Shown here: positions 34,671 through 41,471 of the stretch, piece after piece
Layout of the letters: each line of letters opens with the position of its first letter
Numbering within the stretch: the stretch's first letter is position 1
From: Tropicimonas sp033101155
GTDB taxonomy: Bacteria; Pseudomonadota; Alphaproteobacteria; Rhodobacterales; Rhodobacteraceae
DNA: 64,000 nt
Reading direction: 5' to 3'
NCBI RefSeq assembly: GCF_033101155.1
Contig: NZ_JAWMPX010000008.1
Coordinates: 1 to 64,000, forward strand
Made by a program: the position numbers and the translations under genes
Notes under the pieces: generated by a model
Database searches by the model: none
What the model was told of the DNA's origin: nothing
The model's input: only the letters and a program-made list of their open reading frames with translations

Positions 34671-35083
34671 TTGTTCGTATCGTCCTGATCATCATCCCAG
34701 GCATCATCATCGAACAGTTCGTTGAAGTCCTCGTCGAGAGCTTCTTTGTCCCGCTCCGATAGCTTCTTGCCATTTCGGGCCGCCATGGTGTCAGGGACAA
34801 AGCTATCCGGACGAGCCTGTCTGTCGCGTGGTTTCAGCTGGACAATATTGGCCTTCGACTGTTCGCGATCCTGTTCCAGTGCTTCTCGCGCTCCCCGAAG
34901 ACGTGCTGTGTTCGCCTCGACAATCGCCGCCTCCAGCCACGCATTCATCCTCTGGGCGAAAGCGGCGGTGTCCTCGCCATCTGCTTTGGCTTCTTCGAAA
35001 ATCTCATCCGGCGTCATCGCCAGGATATCCTCGTTGATCGCCTCTTCGAGCCGATCGAGCTTCGACATCTTGTCATTCACCAT
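34667..35083 (-). CDS. Acidic linker protein between sigma-like factor and ImmA/IrrE peptidase
   Basis: A 138-residue highly charged, mostly helical protein: SKLDRLEEAINEDILAMTPD at the start, a central coiled-coil-like helix (WLEAAIVEANTARLRGAREA), a flexible stretch and an extremely acidic tail (NELFDDDAWDDDQDD). No family is recognised. It overlaps the sigma-like gene by 11 bases and the peptidase by 4. Size, charge and position would fit an anti-sigma or adaptor protein that the adjacent peptidase cuts, but this is inference. Confidence 0.7.
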   Translation of the reverse strand: MVNDKMSKLDRLEEAINEDILAMTPDEIFEEAKADGEDTAAFAQRMNAWLEAAIVEANTARLRGAREALEQDREQSKANIVQLKPRDRQARPDSFVPDTMAARNGKKLSERDKEALDEDFNELFDDDAWDDDQDDTNK

Positions 35084-35630
35084 TGATCATACTCTTGAGT
35101 TCCTGGTGCGCATTCATTTTACGTCTGAACCGCTTGCGCACAGTTTCGTAACGGGTCACGTCGCCATCAAACAGACTGAGAAGGTCGCTCTTTTCCCAGC
35201 CGTCCATAGTCCCCTCTGCCAGAGCCTCTGCTTCATCATCCCCCTCGAAGAGCGCCATGACGTGCGCTACAACTTCCGTCTCGAGAACGAGTTTTTCAGC
35301 ACTGGTTTCCTCAGACACAGTGTCGATGACCTCATCTATGCCGCGATCCACATTGCGCCTGAATCCGATCTTGGACTCTTCCGATACGATGCTCTTCATG
35401 ACGCCAGAAAGGAATGCGAACAGGTTCAGTCCTTTTGGCCAACGACGCCTTCCCTCGAGCACCCGGAAAATGGCGTCTTGGAGAACCTCTTCCTCTTCGC
35501 CTGGTCGACCAACGCGGCAGCGATTGCGCGCCAGGCGTCTCATTTTAGCCCATTCAGCCTCTGTCAAAGAAAGCGCAGCCTTGAACTCGTCGACGGAGTG
35601 AAACTGTCGTTGGCTTGTTGCCTGATCCAT
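35073..35630 (-). CDS. ECF sigma-70-like protein
   Basis: A 185-residue protein. Residues 25-95 match sigma region 2: EEEEVLQDAIFRVLEGRRRW, then LNLFAFLSGVMKSIVSEE, the core-polymerase and -10-binding helices. The C-terminal region (FDGDVTRYETVRKRFRRKMN) looks like a degenerate region 4 helix-turn-helix. It could redirect RNA polymerase to the CBASS promoter or be a sigma-derived regulator. It is the first gene of the three-gene minus-strand operon, divergent from the CD-NTase with 175 bases between. Such a sigma/peptidase arrangement differs from the HTH/peptidase CapH-CapP pair known from other CBASS loci. Confidence 0.78.
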   Translation of the reverse strand: MDQATSQRQFHSVDEFKAALSLTEAEWAKMRRLARNRCRVGRPGEEEEVLQDAIFRVLEGRRRWPKGLNLFAFLSGVMKSIVSEESKIGFRRNVDRGIDEVIDTVSEETSAEKLVLETEVVAHVMALFEGDDEAEALAEGTMDGWEKSDLLSLFDGDVTRYETVRKRFRRKMNAHQELKSMINGE

Positions 35631-35805
35631 GGGCCATCCTCGTTCGCTCTACTGACATATGCGCCCGAAAGCCAAGACACCGGACAAAAAATGTTCGTCC
35701 CACGTGTCCGGGACTCAAGCTCTCAAGCGCATACCATAACAAGGGCCGATTGGCAGGCCCCCCGCATTATGTGGTGCCGGATCACCGAGCAGAGAAAGAA
35801 ATCGA
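35631..35805. promoter_or_regulatory. Divergent promoter region between sigma/peptidase operon and CBASS operon
   Basis: The 175-base gap separates the starts of the sigma-like gene (minus) and the CD-NTase (plus), so both operons must be driven from here. An AGAAAG-type ribosome-binding site precedes the CD-NTase ATG. No clear palindrome was found by eye. It is the expected target of the sigma-like protein. Confidence 0.5.
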
Positions 35806-37029
35806 ATGAACGTACCGAAAGACAGACAGATCACCTCGAAAGAGGGAGCCCTCTGGGCCATCGTCCGGGAAATCTCGATCCCGCAGACCTATGACGACAA
35901 GGCGCGTGGCCGGTATCGGTCCATCGGCGAATGGCTCGACCGCCCGGACTCAAAGGTTCATGACCTGAAACCGAAGATCTCGGCTCAGGGCTCGTTCGCC
36001 CTGGGAACTGTGATCCGCCCCGTCGGCGACGGCGATGCCTACGATGTTGACGTGGTTTGCGAGCTCGAGAAAGGCGACCACAAGCATATGTCGCAAGCTG
36101 AACTCAAGAGTTTGGTCGGCATCGAGATCAAGGCCTACGCCACGAGGCACCAGATGAAACAGGTTCCTCAGGACGGGCGTCGGTGCTGGACCATGGAGTA
36201 TGCCGATGAGGCGGAGTTCCATATGGACATTTTGCCGAGCATCCCCGGGAAGAACAGTTACGTGGCTGCCATGGTAGCCGCCGGATACGACATCAACGGC
36301 GTGCGCTCTTATACAGGCACCGCGATCAGCATCACCGACAAGAAGCATTGCGGTTATAATGATCGTGGCGTGACATGGCTCGTCAGCAACCCGAAGGGGT
36401 ATCTGCGTTGGTTCCGCGGCCGTCAGTACCAGATGCTCGAGCAGAGGCGTGCCCAGATGAACGCCGCTGGCCGCGTCATTGCCTCGGTCGAGGACTTTCC
36501 GAACCACGAGGTCCAGACACCGCTTCAGAACGCCATCAAGCTGCTGAAGCGGCACCGGGACGTGATGTTCGACGGGGATGAGCACAAGCCGATCTCGATC
36601 ATCATCTCCACCCTGGCGGCAGCCTCCTACAATGGTGAGGCGACGATCTCGGAAACGCTCCGGAACATCCTGCCCAAGATGCAGCGTGCGATCGAGGACC
36701 TCGGACCCGTCGCCGTGATCCCGAACCCGTCCTACCCGGCGGAGAACTTCGCAGACAAGTGGCAGGAGAAGCCGGCGAAGCGCAAGAATTTCGAGCGCTG
36801 GATCGCTCGGGCGCGCCAAGACTTCCTTGCCTACTTGGCCGGCAGCCGGTTCGACTCCATTCCGCCTGCGTTCCGGGACAGCATGACGGCCGAAACGATC
36901 CGCAAGGTCGCGCCCCTGATGTCCCTGACTACGGCTGCTGTGGCAGCCAGCGCGGCCGTGGCCGCCGAAGAAGCCGCCGCGGTGAAAGCCTCGGGGACCA
37001 CGACGAAGCCCTGGTTCGCCGGTGAGTGA
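35806..37029 (+). CDS. CBASS cGAS/DncV-like nucleotidyltransferase (CD-NTase)
   Basis: A 407-residue cytosolic enzyme that makes a cyclic oligonucleotide alarm signal upon phage infection. Catalytic residues are visible: Gly62-Ser63 in AQGSFALGTVIRP, Asp80 and Asp82 in YDVDVVCELEKG, and the third acid Asp141 in EFHMDILPS. The C-terminal half is the helical CD-NTase domain. The tail is Ala-rich and ends KPWFAGE; in type II CBASS the C-terminus is the site joined to targets by Cap2, so its exact residues matter. It overlaps the E2-like gene by 8 bases. Which nucleotide it makes cannot be told from sequence. Confidence 0.92.
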   Translation: MNVPKDRQITSKEGALWAIVREISIPQTYDDKARGRYRSIGEWLDRPDSKVHDLKPKISAQGSFALGTVIRPVGDGDAYDVDVVCELEKGDHKHMSQAELKSLVGIEIKAYATRHQMKQVPQDGRRCWTMEYADEAEFHMDILPSIPGKNSYVAAMVAAGYDINGVRSYTGTAISITDKKHCGYNDRGVTWLVSNPKGYLRWFRGRQYQMLEQRRAQMNAAGRVIASVEDFPNHEVQTPLQNAIKLLKRHRDVMFDGDEHKPISIIISTLAAASYNGEATISETLRNILPKMQRAIEDLGPVAVIPNPSYPAENFADKWQEKPAKRKNFERWIARARQDFLAYLAGSRFDSIPPAFRDSMTAETIRKVAPLMSLTTAAVAASAAVAAEEAAAVKASGTTTKPWFAGE

Positions 37030-37756
37030 CGCCGCGAAGTCCCTTCTCCGAGACGTCAGGGACTCCCTCTACGTCGACCAGCCTTACCTGGACATCGCGA
37101 CCCGGGATGAGGCGGTCGTCGTCGAGGGCATCTACCTGCTACTGGCAAAGCTGCCTGCCTACCGGGATCGTGGCCCGTTGGCGGAGCATCGCATCCGGAT
37201 CGAGATTCCAGCCGACTATCCGGCCACGGAGCCCAGGGTCACGATGCTGGATGACAGCCTTCCCAGGCATGAGAGCTTCCACTGTTCGACCTCGGGTGTC
37301 TGCTGCGTCACCGTATTCGAGACATGGGTGGTGACCCAGAAAGACCCGTCGATAGGGGCCTTCCTCGAGGGGCCGCTCAGAAATTTTTTTCTGAGCCAGC
37401 TTCTCCGGCGGAAGGGCAAGGACTGGCCGTTCGAGGAATGGAACCATGGTGTAGATGGCTGGATCGACGCGGTGGCCGAACTCATCGGATGTCGGCCGCG
37501 CAAAACCGAGGTACGGAATATCCTGGAGCGCCGACGCGACGATGACCCGCTGGACATGAGGGCAGAGTGCCCCTGTGGAGCCCGCGTATCTGCGACAGAT
37601 TGCTGTGGACCATCGCTTCAGGATTTCTGGATGCAGGTGAGTGCGGAAACAGCCGAGTTATGGCTCCGTCGGATGGTCGAACTGACGCCGACGCTGTCGC
37701 CTCATGAGATACAACAAAAAATCCACCGAAACCGCCCTTTCAGGCGAGTGCATTGA
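37022..37756 (+). CDS. E2-like ubiquitin-conjugating protein with SEC-C-like zinc motif (E2-only Cap2 type)
   Basis: A 244-residue protein, from GTG 37022. The E2 core is seen as HRIRIEIPADYPATEPRV, then HESFHCSTSGVCCVTVFETW with candidate catalytic Cys94/Cys95, and FLEGPLRNFF. Residues 183-195 read CPCGARVSATDCC, the exact C-X-C-X8-C-C spacing of SEC-C zinc-binding motifs. No E1 or adenylation domain is present in the operon, which matches the short (E2-only) type II CBASS, where E2 alone loads the CD-NTase. It should prime the CD-NTase by attaching its C-terminus to a target. The SEC-C tail on an E2 is unusual. Confidence 0.85.
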   Translation: MSDAAKSLLRDVRDSLYVDQPYLDIATRDEAVVVEGIYLLLAKLPAYRDRGPLAEHRIRIEIPADYPATEPRVTMLDDSLPRHESFHCSTSGVCCVTVFETWVVTQKDPSIGAFLEGPLRNFFLSQLLRRKGKDWPFEEWNHGVDGWIDAVAELIGCRPRKTEVRNILERRRDDDPLDMRAECPCGARVSATDCCGPSLQDFWMQVSAETAELWLRRMVELTPTLSPHEIQQKIHRNRPFRRVH

Positions 37757-37765
37757 GGACGAGAA

Positions 37766-38902
37766 ATGGGCAAGAATGGAACCCGAAATCTAACTGAGAA
37801 AACCAGGCGCATCGTATGGGCGAAGTCCGCCGGACGATGCCAGTTTCAGAACTGCAACGAGCCACTGATCGGACACCTGGTGTCGGGCAACTCCGGTGCG
37901 AACAAGGGCTACGTTGCCCACATCATTGCCGACAGCGTCAATGGGCCGAGGGGTGATGAGGAGCTCTCGCCGCGTCTCGCCAATGACCACACCAATGTCA
38001 TGCTCCTCTGCGATCCCTGTCATCGCGAAGTTGATCGCGAGAACCCGGACGCCTATCCGCCGGAGCGCCTTCGGCAAATGAAGCGGGATCATGAGGCTTG
38101 GGTCGATATGGTGCTTTCGGCCGGCCCGAACAGACGCTCTCACATTCTCCAGTTCAGCGCGCCGATAGGTCCGAATGAAACTGCCGTGCCCTTTGATGAC
38201 TGCGTGACGGCCATCTTGCCAAATCGTACTCCTGCGGAGGCGAGGCCCACCGAGATCAAGGTCAAAGGCATGCACTACAAGGACAGCGACCCGACATACT
38301 GGCAAATCCAGCCCGAGGTGCTTCGCGCCGATTTCGCCAGGAAGGTGCTCGGCCGGTTCGAGGCCGGTGACATCCGCCATCTTTCGGTCTTCGGCCTTGC
38401 CCCGATCCCCCTCCTGATGGAGTTGGGGCGACTTCTCTCCGACATCTCGGTTGCCGATGTCTACGATCTGCAACGCGAGCCCGTGCAGTGGTCCTGGCCG
38501 GAGGACCGGGAGGAGGTCCAGTTCGCGCTGCGGCGGGGAACACCTGGTGGCAAACAGGTTGCCTTGAAGCTCTCCATCACAAACGAAGTCAGCGATGATG
38601 TCGTGGTGCAGGCTCTCGGAACCGACGTCTCGATCTGGGAGATCAGCAGCGACATCCACCGGGCGGGCATCATCCGGCACAGGGACGATCTTCGGCGGTT
38701 CAGGGAGATTGCACGCCGCACCTTCGATGAGATCCAGAACCAGCATGGACGCGATGTCGATCTATCTGTCTTTCCAGCCACGCCAGTGTCTTGCTCCGTG
38801 GAGTTTGGTCGGGTCTGGCAGCCAAAGGCGCAACCGAGCTTCGATGTGTATGATCGGACTCCGGATCTCGGGTTCGTTCGTCGACTGCGGATAGGGCCGT
38901 AA
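37766..38902 (+). CDS. HNH-SAVED effector nuclease (Cap5 type)
   Basis: A 378-residue CBASS effector. The HNH domain covers about residues 10-95: zinc ligands in AGRCQFQNCNEP (Cys25, Cys30), catalytic His in VAHIIADS (His52), Asn77 in NDHTNVMLLCDPCHREVD, and Cys82/Cys85. The C-terminal part from about residue 140 has the SAVED pattern (LSVFGLAPIPLLMELGRLLS, then DVYDLQREPVQWSW) that binds the cyclic nucleotide and drives oligomerisation. Activated Cap5 degrades double-stranded DNA and stops infected growth. It starts ten bases after the E2 gene and ends the three-gene CBASS operon. Confidence 0.92.
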   Translation: MGKNGTRNLTEKTRRIVWAKSAGRCQFQNCNEPLIGHLVSGNSGANKGYVAHIIADSVNGPRGDEELSPRLANDHTNVMLLCDPCHREVDRENPDAYPPERLRQMKRDHEAWVDMVLSAGPNRRSHILQFSAPIGPNETAVPFDDCVTAILPNRTPAEARPTEIKVKGMHYKDSDPTYWQIQPEVLRADFARKVLGRFEAGDIRHLSVFGLAPIPLLMELGRLLSDISVADVYDLQREPVQWSWPEDREEVQFALRRGTPGGKQVALKLSITNEVSDDVVVQALGTDVSIWEISSDIHRAGIIRHRDDLRRFREIARRTFDEIQNQHGRDVDLSVFPATPVSCSVEFGRVWQPKAQPSFDVYDRTPDLGFVRRLRIGP

Positions 38903-39020
38903 GGGAAAGCCCTGTGAGAAGCGTCTTCCGCGTCTGCCCAAGATGGCGTTCGCCTGGATGTATGAGAGGGTCCCACGACTCGGAACTTCAATCCACTCCC
39001 CCGTGAGGCGGCGACGGCAT

Positions 39021-39233
39021 CTACCAGGTTTCGTCTGGGTCGCCGACGCCCTGACCAAGTTGCCGGCGGCGCGTGTAGAACGCCTCCTCGATTTCAGTCG
39101 GTCGGGCCATCTTCTCGGTGAAAGCGTCAAGCCACAAGGCACATTCGTCTTCACTCATCTGAGTGGTGTCGACCTTGCCCTTCAGGGCATCTGCTATGCG
39201 CTTATTCCTGTCTGCCTGTTCCCCAGCCGCCAT
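39021..39233 (-). CDS. Small protein with DAFTEKMARP motif
   Basis: A 70-residue protein starting MAAGEQADRNKRIADALKGK, with AAGGAG nine bases upstream. Its second half, ALWLDAFTEKMARPTEIEEA, then FYTRRRQLGQGVG, is clearly related to the C-terminus of the protein at 6336. Small proteins of this type occur near mobile DNA; function is unknown, with an antitoxin or regulator role possible. It lies between the CBASS operon and the PIN toxin pair, just inside one copy of a 25-bp repeat. Confidence 0.6.
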   Translation of the reverse strand: MAAGEQADRNKRIADALKGKVDTTQMSEDECALWLDAFTEKMARPTEIEEAFYTRRRQLGQGVGDPDETW

Positions 39234-39254
39234 AGAAGAACACTCCTTGTTTCT

Positions 39255-39279
39255 CCAGCCCTTTGCATTTCGTGGTGCA
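39255..39279 (-). repeat. 25-bp inverted repeat, left copy
   Basis: CCAGCCCTTTGCATTTCGTG then GTGCA, an exact reverse complement of 40070-40094. The two copies frame the toxin-antitoxin pair. They stop matching immediately outside the 25 bases, though the 9-mer CTTGTTTCT occurs just outside both. Confidence 0.7.
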
Positions 39280-39329
39280 GAAACTGGACCCGTATTGCGG
39301 AGAACAAGGGGTTCCCTGGTCTTCCGGCA

Positions 39330-39773
39330 CTACGTGTCAGACGAAGATTTTTCCGCGGGCATTGTCTTCCAAATGCGCCCCACCCATCCCGGGTATCCCG
39401 TGAGGCCATCAAAGGCGCTTTCTTTGGAGATCAGCGGACAAGCCAGTTCCATGGCGGTCGCTGCAATCATTCGATCGAACGGGTCCTTGTGCGACCAGGC
39501 CATCCCGCCGGAAAGAGCGGCCATCTCTGCCGTGAAAGGCGCAGCAACGCCACCCTGAGCACGCAGGAGCTGTGGCAGTCGCATGACGATTTCTCCGACC
39601 TCAGGCCATTTGCCGGATCGATGCTTGGCGGTGATCTCATGAAGCGAGCAAGGCGCGACATAAACTGTTCGCGCCTGCTCCATGATGCCTCGTGCAGTAT
39701 CGGACAGTTCAGACGACTTGAACAGGCTCCAGACCCAGGTATGTGTATCCAGAAGGACCGTGGTCAGTTCCAA
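39330..39773 (-). CDS. PIN-domain ribonuclease toxin (VapC-like)
   Basis: A 147-residue protein with PIN-fold acidic residues: Asp9 in TVLLDTHTWVW, Glu46 in SLHEITAK, Asp97 and Asp100 in HKDPFDRMIAA. VapC-type toxins cut tRNA or rRNA. It overlaps the antitoxin gene by 10 bases and follows it, the normal toxin-antitoxin order. It probably stabilises the defence island or acts in defence itself. The module is flanked by the 25-bp inverted repeat. Confidence 0.88.
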   Translation of the reverse strand: MELTTVLLDTHTWVWSLFKSSELSDTARGIMEQARTVYVAPCSLHEITAKHRSGKWPEVGEIVMRLPQLLRAQGGVAAPFTAEMAALSGGMAWSHKDPFDRMIAATAMELACPLISKESAFDGLTGYPGWVGRIWKTMPAEKSSSDT

Positions 39774-39991
39774 AGCGATATCTCTTCCTCGCTCATCGGC
39801 TCGAGAAAATCCGGAATGCTGGAAACAGCACCTTCTGCGATTCCGATACGGAAGGCGGGACTTGTCGCATTTGCAGATAGAAGCCGCACGACGGGCTTGC
39901 CACCTCGCGCGATAAGAACTTCCTCACCGCGTTCGGCAGCGGCAACAAGCTCCGAAAGCTTTGCCTTGGCTTCCGCGATGTTCATTTGCAT
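39764..39991 (-). CDS. Phd/YefM-type antitoxin
   Basis: A 75-residue protein: MNIAEAKAKLSELVAAAERG is the Phd/YefM DNA-binding start, followed by EEVLIARGGKPVVRLL. The C-terminal tail (SSIPDFLEPMSEEEISLW) is the toxin-wrapping part. GGAGGTGA precedes the ATG at 39991. It neutralises the PIN toxin encoded immediately downstream and represses their promoter, which shows TTGTCC and TATACT boxes at 17-bp spacing upstream. Confidence 0.87.
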   Translation of the reverse strand: MQMNIAEAKAKLSELVAAAERGEEVLIARGGKPVVRLLSANATSPAFRIGIAEGAVSSIPDFLEPMSEEEISLWN

Positions 39992-40006
39992 GGTTCACCT
40001 CCAAGG

Positions 40007-40204
40007 ATGAGTATAGTCCAACACTTGGTCCAGGACAATGCCGAGCTGCGCTGCCGGCAAGAAGAGGATTGCACCACGAAATGCAAAGGGCTGGCTTGTT
40101 TCTACCGCCAATCTATACCGCCCAAAGGCCGACGCAAAAAGCTGATAGGATCGCAGGAGGATGATCCGACCAGCAAGCTATCCCGGAAGCTCATCTCTAC
40201 CTGA
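40007..40204 (+). CDS. Possible small Cys-rich protein
   Basis: A 65-codon frame: MSIVQHLVQDNAELRCRQEE, then DCTTKCKGLACFYRQ with four closely spaced Cys, and a basic tail. It overlaps the antitoxin promoter and contains the right-hand 25-bp repeat, and there is no good ribosome-binding site, so it may be chance. If real, it could be a small zinc protein. Confidence 0.25.
   Translation: MSIVQHLVQDNAELRCRQEEDCTTKCKGLACFYRQSIPPKGRRKKLIGSQEDDPTSKLSRKLIST
40010..40038 (-). promoter_or_regulatory. Toxin-antitoxin promoter
   Basis: On the minus strand TTGTCC (40038-40033) and TATACT (40015-40010) are separated by 17 bases, a canonical sigma-70 layout, ending 18 bases before the antitoxin ATG. A GGACCA/TGGACT imperfect repeat inside it could be the antitoxin operator. 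Confidence 0.6.
40070..40094 (+). repeat. 25-bp inverted repeat, right copy
   Basis: TGCACCACGAAATGCAAAGG then GCTGG, the exact reverse complement of 39255-39279. Together the copies enclose the antitoxin and toxin genes (about 840 bases end to end). Confidence 0.7.
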
Positions 40205-40539
40205 CCCCGGTTTCTCGGACCCAGCCGGCGACACAGACTGTCGAGGCTATCTAATTCCCGGCCTTTGATTCGACGCGTCTACTCGCTACTGACCTGCTCG
40301 TTGACTCAAAAAACACCATCAATCTCCGGTCGGGGTGGCAGGATCGTGGATTTTTTCAAGCACTACATCTTGTGTCGTAGGTCCTGACCTAAACTACACA
40401 CGCGACTGGCCCGATATTTTTTCACATGGCCCGTCTTTGATACCCTGAGATAACTTTCTCCTGCACGGGATCAACATGTGGTTCTGAGGTGCCTCCGAAA
40501 ACCATATATAGTTATTCCATCGTCCAAAATATCAAATTT
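40205..40539. other. Gap at the right end of the defence island
   Basis: About 335 bases, richer in A/T than the surroundings, with no supportable gene, tRNA or strong hairpin. It contains runs such as GATTTTTTC and ATATTTTTTC. It adjoins the cut ccmF and is therefore probably foreign to the ccm operon. Confidence 0.4.
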
Positions 40540-41316
40540 TCATGCGGTGGTTTTCGGCAACCAGGGCATGAAGGACACGTTCTCGACGGGATCCCAGAAC
40601 CACCAACCACCCCAGCCAAGCTCGTAATACGCCCACCAGGACCCGAGCGCGATTCCAGCTGTCAGGCTGATCCATGCGGCAAGTGTCCATGGACGCACCC
40701 ATCGTGCCCAGGCAGCGTCCACATGCCCTTCCAGCAGGGCCGCCACCGCGAAGGAAAACACGATCGAAAACCCGACATAGCCGACGTAGAGCAGCGGCGG
40801 ATGCATGGCGAGCCCGACGTCCTGCAGGAGCGGGTTGAGGTCGTTTCCGTCTATCGGCGGCGGGTAGAGCCGTTCGAACGGGTTGGACGTGAGCAGCAGG
40901 AAGGAAAGAAACCCGACGCTGATCCAGGCCTGAACGGCAAGCGTACGTGCCTTCAGCGAATCCGGAATGTTGCGGCCGAAGACCGAAACGCCGGCGCCGA
41001 AGGCTGCCAGGATGAGCACCCAAAGAAGCAGCGAGCCTTCATGACTGCCCCATGTGCCAGCGATCTTGAACAGCATGGGTTTCAGGGAGTGTGAGTTCTC
41101 CGCCACGTTGCGAACAGTGAAGTCGCTCACAACGAAGGAGCGCATCAGCGCGGCAAATGCCAGGCCGATGAAAACAGTCTGGCCGATTGCTGTCGCGTGC
41201 GCCGAGCGCATCCACAGCAGGTTGTTTCTTGCAGCGCCCAGCATCGGGAGGATGCTTTGAACCAGGGCAAGCCACAGAGCCAGTGCGAGCGCAAAAACGC
41301 CAATTTCCGGTATCAT
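40540..41316 (-). pseudogene. ccmF: Truncated cytochrome c maturation protein CcmF
   Basis: A 258-codon fragment of the usual 640-680 residue haem lyase subunit. The N-terminus is intact (MIPEIGVFALALALWLALVQ), and the haem-handling WWD domain is complete: ELGWGGWWFWDPVENVSFMP. Right after FMPWL the sequence becomes KTTA and stops, so everything from the seventh or so membrane helix is lost. The break is near 40555. A good ribosome-binding site (GAAGGGGACC) and an upstream CueR-type box remain, so a useless fragment may still be copper-induced. The island to its left is the likely cause. Confidence 0.88.
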
Positions 41317-41337
41317 TTGGTCCCCTTCCGTCGCCTG

Positions 41338-41368
41338 TGCGTGCCGCCTTCCCGCACTGGAAGGTCAA
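41338..41368 (-). promoter_or_regulatory. CueR-type box upstream of the truncated ccmF
   Basis: On the minus strand TTGACCTTCCAGTGCGGGAA then GG (41368-41347) matches the copA box, with the -10 at 19-bp spacing poorly conserved (CACGCA). It is an exact reverse complement of the box at 41416-41437. Confidence 0.7.
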
Positions 41369-41415
41369 GCGCTGCCCTCCGGTGCCGGGGTCACGATGAT
41401 GTGAAAACCAATCGT

Positions 41416-41446
41416 TTGACCTTCCAGTGCGGGAAGGCAGGACAAC
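41416..41446 (+). promoter_or_regulatory. CueR-type box upstream of the YVTN beta-propeller gene
   Basis: TTGACCTTCCAGTGCGGGAA then GG at 41416-41437, with GACAAC at 19-bp spacing. It is the mirror image of the ccmF box 47 bases to the left, giving two back-to-back CueR sites in one divergent promoter region. Confidence 0.72.
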
Positions 41447-41471
41447 CGCTGCAACACGAACAGGAGGCATC

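Noticed and set aside
38943..40010. A 355-codon plus frame across the small gene and toxin-antitoxin pair
   Set aside because: The minus strand holds three genes with recognisable features and ribosome-binding sites there. The plus frame has no domain.
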